Origin: Barnesiella merdipullorum
Lineage (GTDB): Bacteria > Bacteroidota > Bacteroidia > Bacteroidales > Barnesiellaceae
Direction: 5' to 3'
NCBI GenBank assembly: GCA_019116365.1
Contig: DXBT01000013.1
Span: 1-64,000 of the forward strand
DNA: 64,000 nt
A program made the position numbers and the translations under genes. A model generated the notes under the pieces. It ran no database searches. It was not told where the DNA came from and saw only the letters and a program-made list of their open reading frames with translations. The stretch's first letter is position 1. Each line of letters opens with the position of its first letter. Shown piece after piece: positions 16,660-25,802 of this stretch.

Positions 16660-17862
16660 TCAACGATTGCCATACATTTGTTCATAATACTTTTGATAAT
16701 CGCCACTCACCACTTCATTAACCCAGTCCTGGTGGTCGAGATACCAGCGCACGGTCTTCTCGATACCTACCTTGAAGGGAGTCTCGGGATACCAGCCCAA
16801 CTCACGGGCAATCTTCGAGGGATCGATGGCATAACGCATGTCGTGTCCCGGGCGGTCGCCTACAAATGTAATGAGCCCCTCGTTGATATTCTCGACATCG
16901 GTCTTCAATACCCGGCGATACTCGGGCTCCTCGCGCATGATGCGGGCAATAATCGCAATCACAAGTTTCACGATATTGATATTCTTCTCTTCGTTAAAGC
17001 CACCCACGTTATAGACCTCGCCGATGCGCCCATGCTGCAACACGGCATCGATGGCCTTGGCGTGATCCTCGACATAGAGCCAGTCGCGCACGTTCTCGCC
17101 CTTGCCATAGACCGGCAGTTTCTGACCGGCCAGAATATTCTTTATAATCAGCGGAATAAGTTTCTCGGGGAAGTGATACGGCCCATAGTTGTTGGAGCAG
17201 CGGGTAATGTTTACCGGCATGCCATAGGTCTCGTGATAAGCCCGCACAAACAGGTCGGCGCTGGTTTTCGAGGCCGAATAGGGCGAACGGGGATCGAGCG
17301 GCGTCGTCTCGGTAAAGAAGCGTTTGCCATAGGTGTGCAGATCGGTACGTCCACTCACCACCTTGCGCACATCGGGATCAGTAATCTCGAGCGGGTGCGG
17401 CTCGTCATAATCTTTGGTGAGCGAACCATACACCTCGTCGGTCGATACCTGTAAAAATTTCTTGCCCTCGGCATAGACCGGCTTGCCCTCGGCATCTTTA
17501 CCCCGATACCAAGCCTTGCGGGCGCAGTCGAGCATGTTCTGTGCACCCAATATATTGGTTTCCAAAAAGAGTTGCGGATTGGTGATACTGCGATCGACAT
17601 GCGACTCGGCGGCAAAATTGACCACATAATCGATATCGGTCTCGGCAAAAATATTTGCCACCAACTCGGTATTGCGTATATCCCCTTTGATAAAACGAAC
17701 CCGGGGATCGGCAATCTCTTCCTTGATTGTCCCCAGATTACCGGCATAAGTGAGCTTGTCCAAGACCACTACATAAATATCGTCGCCATACTTTTTCAAC
17801 AAGTATTTCAAGAAGTTAGCCCCAATAAAACCGGCGGCACCGGTAACCAAATATTTTTTCAT
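16660..17862 (-). CDS. rmlB: dTDP-glucose 4,6-dehydratase
   Basis: RmlB converts dTDP-glucose to dTDP-4-keto-6-deoxyglucose. It is an NAD-dependent short-chain dehydrogenase: GAAGFIG at residues 8-14, catalytic Thr141-Asp142-Glu143 in TDEVYG, and Tyr195-Lys199 in YSASK. At 400 residues it is longer than the usual 350-360; extra residues lie just before TDEVYG (about 117-136) and between TDEVYG and YSASK (about 150-182). The start at 17862 was chosen because MKKYLVTGAAGF is the normal N-terminus; a longer frame adds nine residues. It is the first gene of the dTDP-aminosugar unit. Confidence 0.96.
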   Translation of the reverse strand: MKKYLVTGAAGFIGANFLKYLLKKYGDDIYVVVLDKLTYAGNLGTIKEEIADPRVRFIKGDIRNTELVANIFAETDIDYVVNFAAESHVDRSITNPQLFLETNILGAQNMLDCARKAWYRGKDAEGKPVYAEGKKFLQVSTDEVYGSLTKDYDEPHPLEITDPDVRKVVSGRTDLHTYGKRFFTETTPLDPRSPYSASKTSADLFVRAYHETYGMPVNITRCSNNYGPYHFPEKLIPLIIKNILAGQKLPVYGKGENVRDWLYVEDHAKAIDAVLQHGRIGEVYNVGGFNEEKNINIVKLVIAIIARIMREEPEYRRVLKTDVENINEGLITFVGDRPGHDMRYAIDPSKIARELGWYPETPFKVGIEKTVRWYLDHQDWVNEVVSGDYQKYYEQMYGNR

Positions 17863-18197
17863 AACCTGAAATTTTAAAATCTGCCGCAAGTTACAACTTT
17901 TTTAAGAAATAAGCACCTATGTATATCACATTGTTTTAAACACATCACGTAATCACATGCATATTCATCATCGATAAGCGGTAACAATCTATTCCCTTTC
18001 CACATTTGTGAAAATATAATAACAAAGCAAACTTTACATTAAATTATTGATAAAATTCTTACTCCTCACTAGGGAACTCCCTATACACACAGTTTATCCT
18101 ATGTGAAGTTTTACATTCCATGAAGCACATTTTTACCATTTTTATAAACCAAATAAAACAATTATCAAAACCAATTGCCCATAAAAACACTTTTCTT
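17863..18197. other. AT-rich divergent intergenic region
   Basis: This gap separates rmlB (minus) from the secreted-protein gene at 18198 (plus) and should hold both promoters. I find no exact TAnnTTTG box with a -33 partner; GTAACTTG on the minus strand near 17886 is a weak near-match for rmlB. A 5-bp hairpin TAGGG-AACT-CCCTA lies at 18070-18083. No gene is seen. Confidence 0.4.
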
Positions 18198-19904
18198 ATG
18201 AAAAAAAATCTATTTCTTTCATTACTTTTTGTAACCGGTTTATTCGTTGCCAACGAGGCAAAAGCCGCAGTAACCCCCATTGCTGGTGCCGTTGATCCCG
18301 AAGTCAGCACTGCCGACTCACCCAAATGGTACACCATGATGTCATCGCACCTCACAGACAACACTCGTCAAAACCGCTTCCTCAAGTTGGACGGCACCAC
18401 ATTGAAAACCGAGCAGTTTGCTACGGGAATTCCTGCCGACCAAGTAACCGAAGCCTTCTTGTGGCGCTTGGAGTCGGCAAACGACGGGACCGACTCACAC
18501 GTCTATCTGGTCAACTGCAACGGACAACGCGTATTTGTACCCAGCACGGCCACGGCCGAAGATGGATCGACCTATATCAACACTCCTCTCGAAATGAACG
18601 AAACCGGTAGTGTGTGGGACCTTACGACCAGTCTCGCTACCGGAATTACCACCGACTGTGCCGACAAACAATATGCCCTTCGATTTGTCAATTACAGCGG
18701 TGCCCGCGCTTTCATGAATGCCATGGACGGCGGTACGAACTTCGGTATCACCATCTATGCCGCCGGTGTTCACCAAGCCTCTGGCTGGTTCTTCTATCCG
18801 GCAGAATATACCGCTCCTGCCGCTACCAAGACCGTTGCAGTAGCATCGAGCGACAATGAAAAGGGCTCGGTAGCCATCGAAGGTAGCGAAGAGAGCAGCA
18901 TAGAGGTTACAGCCACCGACTCTGTAGTCGTAAAAGCCACTGCCGCAGAAGGTTTTATGTTCTCGCGCTGGCTTGAACAAACTACCGACAGCGTGGTAAG
19001 TTATCGCCACACCTACACCTACAAAGGGAGCGAAAGCATCAACCTCGTGGCCGAATTCGTAGAAAAAGGCTATCCCATCATGACCCGCTTCTATGTAGTG
19101 GATTTGGATCAACAAAACCGCTACTTGGGCTCGGCCTCGTATATAGCAGGCGGTGAAACTCACGAGTTGTTTACTTGCCAAACCGAGAGTGACCTCCCCT
19201 TTACCGCCTATAAGACTCTGCACATTCCTCAAGTCGAAGGTGCCGTCATTGACAAAACCAAGACCCCCATCGAGCTGACCGAAGACATGACTTCGTTTAT
19301 TCTGAAATTTACCCAATACAACAGTAACATTACCTACAACAACGGTAAAACCGACTTCGTTTGCCAGCCCGAACTGGTATGGACTCGCCAAGCACTGTAT
19401 ATCGACTGGAACAACGACATGAACTTCGAAGGTGCCAACGAGATTTACGAATCGGTAGGCGACAACAGCGCCAGCAACAACTTTGGCGATCCCAACGGCA
19501 GTATTCCCGAAGGTTGGCAAAGGACCATAAACATTCCGCAGGGAACAAAGGCCGGAACCTACCGCATGCGCCTGGTTCACATGGCCCCCAATCCCTATAC
19601 CGAGAATTGGCCTTCGAAACTGTTTACCGAATTCTACAACGAGTTGAGAAACGGTATTGCCTATGACTTCGACATCCACATCTCCGAAGTATCGGGCATC
19701 AATGCCGTGGCTGCCGAAGCTATCTACTACGATGCACAGGCACAGACCCTCGTAGCACCTCACATGGAGCGAGTTGTCGTTTACAACCTGGCAGGCCAAG
19801 CCGTACTGCAAGCCGGTGATGCTTCTGAGGTTTCGGTAGCGTCGCTTGCTCGGGGCGTATATATCGCCCACATCGACGGAAAGGTGATTAAATTCATGAA
19901 ATAA
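18198..19904 (+). CDS. Multidomain secreted protein: ricin-like, InlB-type repeat, GEVED-like, C-terminal sorting-type domain
   Basis: A 568-residue exported protein (signal peptide 1-24, ending NEAKAA). Visible modules in order: a ricin/lectin-like segment (about 35-200, starting VSTADSPKWYTMM and containing FLWRLESA and GWFFYPAEY); a short bacterial-repeat (InlB-B-like) segment ending near SRWLEQ..VAEF (about 210-290); a GEVED-like domain (about 295-495, with YIDWNNDMNFEGANEIYE, where the acidic loop suggests calcium); and a C-terminal domain (VVYNLAGQAVLQ ... GVYIAHIDGKVIKF). The start at 18198 fits the signal peptide. The next protein carries the same modules in reverse order. A carbohydrate-binding surface role is inference; no enzyme motif is seen. 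Confidence 0.75.
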   Translation: MKKNLFLSLLFVTGLFVANEAKAAVTPIAGAVDPEVSTADSPKWYTMMSSHLTDNTRQNRFLKLDGTTLKTEQFATGIPADQVTEAFLWRLESANDGTDSHVYLVNCNGQRVFVPSTATAEDGSTYINTPLEMNETGSVWDLTTSLATGITTDCADKQYALRFVNYSGARAFMNAMDGGTNFGITIYAAGVHQASGWFFYPAEYTAPAATKTVAVASSDNEKGSVAIEGSEESSIEVTATDSVVVKATAAEGFMFSRWLEQTTDSVVSYRHTYTYKGSESINLVAEFVEKGYPIMTRFYVVDLDQQNRYLGSASYIAGGETHELFTCQTESDLPFTAYKTLHIPQVEGAVIDKTKTPIELTEDMTSFILKFTQYNSNITYNNGKTDFVCQPELVWTRQALYIDWNNDMNFEGANEIYESVGDNSASNNFGDPNGSIPEGWQRTINIPQGTKAGTYRMRLVHMAPNPYTENWPSKLFTEFYNELRNGIAYDFDIHISEVSGINAVAAEAIYYDAQAQTLVAPHMERVVVYNLAGQAVLQAGDASEVSVASLARGVYIAHIDGKVIKFMK

Positions 19905-19911
19905 GACAACG

Positions 19912-19936
19912 GGGGGAGGAGATATCTCCTTCCCCT
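19912..19936 (+). terminator. Terminator-like hairpin between the two secreted proteins
   Basis: GGGGAGGAG and CTCCTTCCCC pair with one bulged T around an ATAT loop, followed by CCTTTATTCTATT. It may reduce rather than abolish read-through to the next gene 36 bases on. Confidence 0.65.
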
Positions 19937-19971
19937 CCTTTATTCTATTCCAAACCATAAAGAAAACACCC

Positions 19972-21549
19972 ATGAACAAGTTTTTCAAATTCCTATTCAT
20001 CGTACCGCTTGTAGTTTTGGCTTTACCTCTGACAGCAGCCGATACCACAGATAGCTACATCACGAGCGACCCGTTCGAGACGATGGTACGCCTGGGACGC
20101 ATCAGCGAAAAGAGCCCCATCTACCAGATGCCGGCAGGCTCGGCCAATGGTGGTTATATCTCGTCGGCCACGACCTCGGGCAACGCCATCATCTATCCGC
20201 TGGGCTATGTCAAATCGAGTGCCCCGAACAACTACTTCACCGTAGTATCGAGAGAGACCTCTCTGCTAATTGCCGGCGAAAGTTTCGAGTTCAACGCAAC
20301 AATGACCGTTGACCCTTCGAATTATGTAATCACAGCCTATACCGATTGGGATCGCAATGGCGTGTATGAGAAAGAAGCACAAGAAGCTCAGGTAACAGCA
20401 TCGAGCAAGAGTTTCGTGCAGCCCATCACTATCCCCGAAACAGCAGCGTTGGGTAAGACCCGAGTGCGCATACGCATAGATTCATCGACACCCTCATCGG
20501 CCGACGCATCGGTTTCGGGCCGGGTATATGATTTCGTAGTCTATGTCATGGAGGCATCAAGCCGCACCGACTGTTTCATCAGCGTAACCTCAAACAACAA
20601 CGACCTGGGTACGGCACTCATCGAGACCACCCCCAACGAAGCCGGCCGCTACGAGATTGGCAGCCAAGTCACCGTTAAAGCCGTTGTCAACGAAGAGTCT
20701 GACGCCGTAATCGAATTCAAGGGCTGGCAAGAAGGCGGAGAGATTGTGAGCAAAGAACCGGTCTATACATTTACGGTTACCAAAAGCACAAGCCTCATAG
20801 CCATATTTGAAGCAGCCGTTCCCGAACTGGCAACACCCGAAGTAAGTACCGCCGATGACCCCATCTGGTACCAAATCATGAATGCCCATACGTCAGAAAC
20901 CCGTAAAGAGCGTTACATCGCCTACGATACCAACATCGGTGGCGACTACACGACCAAATTACGCGTTGAGAAACCGGCCAACCAAACCGACAAGTTCTTG
21001 TGGCGGCTCGAAGATGCCGGCAACGGACAAGTGTATATCGTAAACCGCGGGACCGACCTGCGCATATCGGGCTCGAAAGTACTCGAGACTGTAAACTTTG
21101 ACGCAACGGAAACGGGTAGCCGATTTGAAATCGCTCCCAGCGGTAATACCAACGGCAGTTACTCGATCAAATACGAGGGCGACAACTCCTACCTGCTCAA
21201 TGCCAAAGACGGTGTATGGAGCATAGTACTTTACAACGCTGGTATAGGCACAGGATCGGGATGGTATTTCTACGAGGTACCCATCAAAGTGCCCACTGCT
21301 ATCGAAGACGAAGCTCAGAGCGTAACTCCCCGAGGACGACTTTATGACGGTCACCTCACTATTACCGGGCTCGAAGGCCGCAACCAGGTGAGAGTCGTAA
21401 GTCTGTCGGGACAATTGCTGGGCAATTTCCTGGCCACCGACACCACATTCGAAGGCGACCTGCGATATGCCGAAAGATTCATTATCGCAGTCATCGAATC
21501 GGAAACCGGACAAATCACTTCACTCAAACTTCTCGACAGCAAATTCTAA
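19972..21549 (+). CDS. Multidomain secreted protein with the same modules in reverse order
   Basis: A 525-residue exported protein with a signal peptide (1-23, ending LTAADT). Modules in order: a GEVED-like domain (about 60-195, with YTDWDRNGVYEKEAQEA); an InlB-B-like repeat (about 200-280, FKGWQEGGE ... LIAIFEA); a ricin/lectin-like segment (about 285-435, opening VSTADDPIWYQIM and containing KFLWRLEDAGNGQVYIV and GWYFYEVP); and a C-terminal beta domain (about 450-525). The ricin-like segment is recognisably homologous to the first domain of the protein at 18198. It is 18 bases upstream of the sulfatase gene, so the two are probably co-transcribed. No catalytic motif seen. Confidence 0.75.
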   Translation: MNKFFKFLFIVPLVVLALPLTAADTTDSYITSDPFETMVRLGRISEKSPIYQMPAGSANGGYISSATTSGNAIIYPLGYVKSSAPNNYFTVVSRETSLLIAGESFEFNATMTVDPSNYVITAYTDWDRNGVYEKEAQEAQVTASSKSFVQPITIPETAALGKTRVRIRIDSSTPSSADASVSGRVYDFVVYVMEASSRTDCFISVTSNNNDLGTALIETTPNEAGRYEIGSQVTVKAVVNEESDAVIEFKGWQEGGEIVSKEPVYTFTVTKSTSLIAIFEAAVPELATPEVSTADDPIWYQIMNAHTSETRKERYIAYDTNIGGDYTTKLRVEKPANQTDKFLWRLEDAGNGQVYIVNRGTDLRISGSKVLETVNFDATETGSRFEIAPSGNTNGSYSIKYEGDNSYLLNAKDGVWSIVLYNAGIGTGSGWYFYEVPIKVPTAIEDEAQSVTPRGRLYDGHLTITGLEGRNQVRVVSLSGQLLGNFLATDTTFEGDLRYAERFIIAVIESETGQITSLKLLDSKF

Positions 21550-21567
21550 ATATCAAATAACACCAAC

Positions 21568-22977
21568 ATGAATACCAGTAAATTTATATATCCGGCCAGC
21601 GGCTTGCTCCTCACCTCGGGCATGTGCTTTGCTCAAGGTCAAGAGAGAGATGCCGTGGCCACCACCGAACGCCCCAACGTCATCTACCTGCTTTGCGACG
21701 ACATGGGATACAGCGATATCGAGGCTTATGGGCAACAGATGATATCGACCCCCAACCTCAACCGACTCGTAAACCAGGGCATGACCTTCACGCAATTCTA
21801 TGCCAGTACCGCCGTGAGCGCTCCCTCGAGAGCCTCGCTGATGACCGGGCAACACACCGGCCACACCAAGATCCGTGGCAACAAAGAGATTCAGCCCGAG
21901 GGCCAGGAACCCCTCGACCCCAATGTAGAGACCTTGGGACAGCTCTTCCAGAAAAACGGCTACGTGACCGGCTGCTTCGGCAAATGGGGCATGGGCTATC
22001 CCGGCTCGGGAGGCGAAGCCAACGACATGGGATTCGACGTGTTCTATGGCTACAACTGCCAACGCAAAGCCCACTCCTACTACCCCGAATACCTGTGGGA
22101 CAACAAGACCAAAGAGTATCAGAACGGACGCTACTCGCAGGATGCCATCCACGAACATGCCATGCAGTTCATCGAGGACAACAAAGACAAAGCCTTCTTT
22201 GGCTACTTTACCTATACCATTCCACACGCCGAGCTACGTCAACCCCAAGACAGCATCGTGGACATGTATAAAGGCAAGTTCCAGGAACCCAAGCCTTGGT
22301 ATAACGACGGAGACTACGGAACGGCAACCGACCCGCGCACTCAATTTGCAGCCATGATCACCCGTCTCGACACCTATGTAGGACAAATTATCGACAAACT
22401 CGAAGAGCTGGGTATCGCCGACAAGACCCTCTTTATCTTCACCAGCGACAACGGCCCTCACAACGAAGGTGGTGCCGACCCCACATTCTTCAATACCGAA
22501 GAACGGCTCAGAGGTCTGAAACGTGCCTTGTACGAAGGCGGCATGCGTGTGCCCTACATCGCCTACTGGCCCGGGACCATCGAAGCGGGTTCGATTACCG
22601 ACTTGATGGCTGCCGGCTGGGACATGATGCCCACATTTGTCGAACTGCTGGGCGAGGATACCAACTGGCGCGACGAAGCCATGGACGGTCTGTCGATTCT
22701 CCCCACCCTCACGGGTAAAGGCGAGCAACAACAGCACGAGTTCCTCTACTGGGAATTCCACGAAGAGAACGGACGCCAGGCCGTGAGAGCCGGCGACTGG
22801 AAACTGATACGCCAGAATATCAAGAGTGGCAATCCCACACACGAACTCTACAACATCGCCGAGGATCCGCACGAAGATAACAACCTGGCCAATACCTACC
22901 CCGACAAAGTAGAGGAGTTGAAAGTTATCATGGATCGGGAACACACCCCCTCAACGATCTTCAACTTCGGTCGATAA
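21568..22977 (+). CDS. Serine-type sulfatase (alkaline phosphatase superfamily, S1)
   Basis: A 469-residue exported arylsulfatase-type enzyme. The metal-binding Asp pair is at 44-45 (LCDDMGYSD). The nucleophile motif reads SAPSRASLMTG, with Ser84 at the position that becomes formylglycine, so it belongs to the Ser-type that needs an anaerobic sulfatase-maturating radical SAM enzyme. Other conserved pieces are GKWGMGY and TSDNGPHNEGG. The N-terminus ends in a signal peptide (LLLTSGMCFAQG), with a cysteine at 20 that might allow lipidation. No maturase is visible in the window. The substrate is unknown; host mucin or glycosaminoglycan sulfate is a guess from its company with lectin-like secreted proteins. 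Confidence 0.93.
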   Translation: MNTSKFIYPASGLLLTSGMCFAQGQERDAVATTERPNVIYLLCDDMGYSDIEAYGQQMISTPNLNRLVNQGMTFTQFYASTAVSAPSRASLMTGQHTGHTKIRGNKEIQPEGQEPLDPNVETLGQLFQKNGYVTGCFGKWGMGYPGSGGEANDMGFDVFYGYNCQRKAHSYYPEYLWDNKTKEYQNGRYSQDAIHEHAMQFIEDNKDKAFFGYFTYTIPHAELRQPQDSIVDMYKGKFQEPKPWYNDGDYGTATDPRTQFAAMITRLDTYVGQIIDKLEELGIADKTLFIFTSDNGPHNEGGADPTFFNTEERLRGLKRALYEGGMRVPYIAYWPGTIEAGSITDLMAAGWDMMPTFVELLGEDTNWRDEAMDGLSILPTLTGKGEQQQHEFLYWEFHEENGRQAVRAGDWKLIRQNIKSGNPTHELYNIAEDPHEDNNLANTYPDKVEELKVIMDREHTPSTIFNFGR

Positions 22978-23016
22978 GAAGAGACCTTCTTCAACTTGAT
23001 AAAACCAAAACAAAAC

Positions 23017-23050
23017 AAATAGCGGTCCCGAAAAATCGGGGCCGCTATTT
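23017..23050. terminator. Bidirectional terminator between sulfatase and mdh
   Basis: A 15-bp stem (23017-23031 with 23036-23050, one G-T pair), loop AAAA, has T-rich sequence on both strands, serving the convergent sulfatase and mdh genes. Confidence 0.88.
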
Positions 23051-23089
23051 TATTTATACCCATCGGGGGTATTCCTACCCAACCGGAAA

Positions 23090-24091
23090 TCAGTCGATAT
23101 TGGCATTGAGCTTGTGCCACTCGGCGATGGGCGGGATGATGCCCATGGCGATAACCTCGTCGCGCAATTCGCACAAGTGCTTGTAGCTGTTCTCCAGCTC
23201 CTTCTCCTCCTCGGAAGTACCGTAAACCGGGTTGTAGTGCACGCCGTTGCGGTCGATAATCGTCTCCATAGCCATGAGAATGTGGTTGAACTTCCCTTCC
23301 GAGAGATAAACACCGGCCGGCCAGGTAAAGGGATTTCCACCCATGGCAGCGGCAATCATCTCGATCGAGAGATAGGCCGGGCTCTGGAACGAAGAGCGAC
23401 CACGCAGGTCGATAATGTGTTTACCCCCTTGAACTACCTGATGACGAATCTTCTCCCAATCTTCGGCAGGCAACTTGTCGGTACCGATCAGGTCGGTAAG
23501 CGGCGTACCTTTTACCTTGGTTGTCGAGGCAAATACAGCCATCTGCTCGCCATGACCGCCATAGGTACGGCAGTTCTCAATCTCGTCGGCAACGGCATGG
23601 AAATATTTGGCCAGCTCGCTTTGCAAACGGGTGCTGTCGAGAGCGGCAAGCGTCGAAACCTGCGAAGGTTTCAAACCCGAGTAGAGCAGTACGATGAGAC
23701 CGGTGATATCGGCCGGGTTGAAGATAACGACTACATGTTTTACATCGGGGCAATAGCTGCGCAGGTTCTTACCGAACTCGGCGGCAATCTCGGCGTTACC
23801 CTTGAGCAAGTCCTCGCGAGTCATGCCGGCCTTGCGGGCAGCACCACCCGACGATACCACATAAGCAGCACCCGTGAGGGCCTCTTTCACATCGCTCGTG
23901 TAGGTGAGATTCACCCCTTTGAAAGCGCAGTGGCGCAACTCCTCGGCTACCCCTTCGAGTGCCGGAGCATAGGGGTCATACAAACATACGTTGGGGGTCA
24001 GATGCATCATCAACGCCGTTTGAGCCATGTTCGAACCAATCATTCCGGCAGCGCCGACGATTGTCAATTTCTCGTTTGTCAAAAATTCCAT
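23090..24091 (-). CDS. mdh: Malate dehydrogenase (NAD-dependent)
   Basis: A 333-residue cytoplasmic enzyme interconverting malate and oxaloacetate. It has the Rossmann motif IVGAAGMIGS, the substrate-loop arginines Arg86 and Arg92 (AARKAGMTRED), Asp152 and Arg155 (LDSTRL) and catalytic His180 (YGGHGEQM). Arginine rather than glutamine in the mobile loop favours malate over lactate. The protein is slightly longer than the usual 310-320 residues. A TATATTTG box lies on the minus strand at 24135-24142, about 44 bases upstream. It appears to be a single-gene unit. Confidence 0.93.
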   Translation of the reverse strand: MEFLTNEKLTIVGAAGMIGSNMAQTALMMHLTPNVCLYDPYAPALEGVAEELRHCAFKGVNLTYTSDVKEALTGAAYVVSSGGAARKAGMTREDLLKGNAEIAAEFGKNLRSYCPDVKHVVVIFNPADITGLIVLLYSGLKPSQVSTLAALDSTRLQSELAKYFHAVADEIENCRTYGGHGEQMAVFASTTKVKGTPLTDLIGTDKLPAEDWEKIRHQVVQGGKHIIDLRGRSSFQSPAYLSIEMIAAAMGGNPFTWPAGVYLSEGKFNHILMAMETIIDRNGVHYNPVYGTSEEEKELENSYKHLCELRDEVIAMGIIPPIAEWHKLNANID

Positions 24092-24439
24092 AATCGTTTT
24101 ATTTTAAGTATGTATTTTGTCTTGAATTGCATTACAAATATAACAAGTAAAATGAGATTTTGATTATCATTCTTTTTTACTTCCTATAACATTTTGTTAT
24201 CATGGTCAAAAACAGATCTCTCCCGAGATTACTAAGCCATTCATTCAAAAACGATTATACCTCCACAACCTTTCAAGAGTCCCATAAACAGGATTCCTCA
24301 AAAAAATTCTCCCCCCTTGTTGACCCGATACATTCGCCTTGAAACAGGATTTTCAAATCTTTTACATACCCCTGTAAATTCATCGCCTTTTTTTATTCGA
24401 TTTTCCAAATTATCTGTACTTTTGTACAAAATTTAGGAT
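24092..24439. promoter_or_regulatory. Divergent promoter region between mdh and the phosphatidyltransferase gene
   Basis: A minus-strand -7 box TATATTTG (24135-24142) serves mdh and a plus-strand box TACTTTTG (24417-24424) lies 16 bases before the ATG at 24440. The rest is AT-rich and I see no gene or structured RNA in it. Confidence 0.55.
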
Positions 24440-25129
24440 ATGGGGAAAGAAACATCAGAAAGAATTCAGACCTCTTTGCTCAATGCAGCAGAGAAAAAAG
24501 CATTAGTATGGTTGGCTCAACGTCAACCCCGGTGGGTAACGTCGGACTTTCTCACCTATACCGGTCTGTTAGGTGCAGTAATATGTGCAGTAGGATTTGT
24601 ACTGGCACACATCGACACAAACTATTTGTGGCTCTCATCGTTTGGCCTGTTTGTCAACTGGTATGGCGACAGCCTCGACGGTACGCTGGCCCGTGTGCGT
24701 AATACCCAAAGACCCGTTTACGGATTCTTCATCGACCACTCGCTCGATGCCATCACCATCTGCATCATGTGTATCGGAGCAGGTTTGTCACCCATGTTCC
24801 GTCTCGATGTAGCCATGCTGGTACTGGCCGGTTATCTGGTTCTTTCGATCTACACCTATATCTCGACAATCGTCAAAGGGAAGTTCCTGCTCACCTATGG
24901 CAAACTGGGCCCCACCGAGTTGCGGTTGGTTATTATCATCATTAACACCATCTTTATCTACACATCGCTGGGAAGTATCAACTGGACAATCTACGGACAG
25001 ACGTTGGGATTGTGCGACATAGCCGGCCTGTTTATTGCCTGCTTCCTCTTCATCGCCTGGCTGGTACAGTTTGTAACCGATCGCCGCGCCTTGGCTCAGC
25101 AAGACCCGTTGAAGCCCTTCAAAAAATAA
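24440..25129 (+). CDS. CDP-alcohol phosphatidyltransferase family protein
   Basis: A 229-residue integral membrane protein with the full family signature: Asp77, Asp80-Gly81, Ala84-Arg85, Gly95, Asp99 and Asp103 (DSLDGTLARV ... GFFIDHSLD). These residues bind two metal ions and the CDP group. Such enzymes move a phosphatidyl or related group from a CDP-alcohol to a second alcohol in phospholipid synthesis. The acceptor is not evident from the sequence. About five to six membrane helices follow. It is 18 bases upstream of a GtrA-like gene. Confidence 0.88.
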   Translation: MGKETSERIQTSLLNAAEKKALVWLAQRQPRWVTSDFLTYTGLLGAVICAVGFVLAHIDTNYLWLSSFGLFVNWYGDSLDGTLARVRNTQRPVYGFFIDHSLDAITICIMCIGAGLSPMFRLDVAMLVLAGYLVLSIYTYISTIVKGKFLLTYGKLGPTELRLVIIIINTIFIYTSLGSINWTIYGQTLGLCDIAGLFIACFLFIAWLVQFVTDRRALAQQDPLKPFKK

Positions 25130-25147
25130 ATAAACAACGCGAAGGCC

Positions 25148-25633
25148 GTGAAAGCTGGGGTATTAAAACTGCGCATCTATCTGCAATTCGTAGTCAGCCG
25201 CCTGTTTGGTACGGGGGTCGATACATTTGTATTGTGGATATGCTCCGACTATATCTTCAGCAGCTACTTCGGCAGAGTCATACTCTCGCCCACCATCAGC
25301 TTCGAATTTGCCGTACTGAGCAACTTCATGTGCTCCTACTTCTGGATATGGAAAAGCCGGTTGGAGCATCGCTCTGCCCGCGACTTCGTCCACAGGTTCA
25401 TCGTATTCAACATCTCATCGGGAGCCGGATTCCTGATCAAGATGGTATTCCTGCTCATCTTTGAGCGCATCTTCATGTGGGATGTAATCTATTGCAACCT
25501 GGCCGCACTGCTTATCTCGGGGCTCTTTAATTATCTGGTGGCCGATATGCTGGTATTCAAATCGCGCAAGCAAGTAAAAGTCAGCAATATTGGCGAGAGC
25601 GGCAACGAAGAGTGCGACTCCATGGGCGCATGA
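25148..25633 (+). CDS. GtrA-like membrane protein
   Basis: A 161-residue protein with four hydrophobic segments and the GtrA pattern (RLFGTGVDTFVLW at the first helix, FAVLSNFMCSYFWIW at the second, GLFNYLVADMLVF at the fourth). GtrA-family proteins are thought to flip or help flip polyprenyl-linked sugars. It starts with GTG at 25148. It follows the CDP-alcohol phosphatidyltransferase by 18 bases and ends just before a strong terminator, so the pair forms one unit; a shared role in lipid-linked sugar handling is inference. Confidence 0.85.
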   Translation: MKAGVLKLRIYLQFVVSRLFGTGVDTFVLWICSDYIFSSYFGRVILSPTISFEFAVLSNFMCSYFWIWKSRLEHRSARDFVHRFIVFNISSGAGFLIKMVFLLIFERIFMWDVIYCNLAALLISGLFNYLVADMLVFKSRKQVKVSNIGESGNEECDSMGA

Positions 25634-25669
25634 CCCGCTGCAAAACAGTAAATACAAAGACATATTCAG

Positions 25670-25705
25670 GGGCTGTACAAAACAACGCTTTGTTTTGTAC
25701 AGCCC
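25670..25705 (+). terminator. Terminator hairpin after the GtrA-like gene
   Basis: A perfect 16-bp stem (25670-25685 with 25690-25705), loop CGCT, is followed by TTGAAGTTTCT. It lies 37 bases after the GtrA-like stop codon. Nothing else is seen between it and the tRNA terminator. Confidence 0.82.
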
Positions 25706-25802
25706 TTGAAGTTTCTCGGCACAACATTTCTCTGGATCAACAAGAGCAATTCGCCCTACTCTATTGCACGAATCGCACCTAAAACAGTATATAGAATATA
25801 GA

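Noticed and set aside
18495..20048. Antisense open frame of 517 codons opposite the first secreted protein
   Set aside because: No signal or domain; the plus-strand protein has a signal peptide and recognisable domains.
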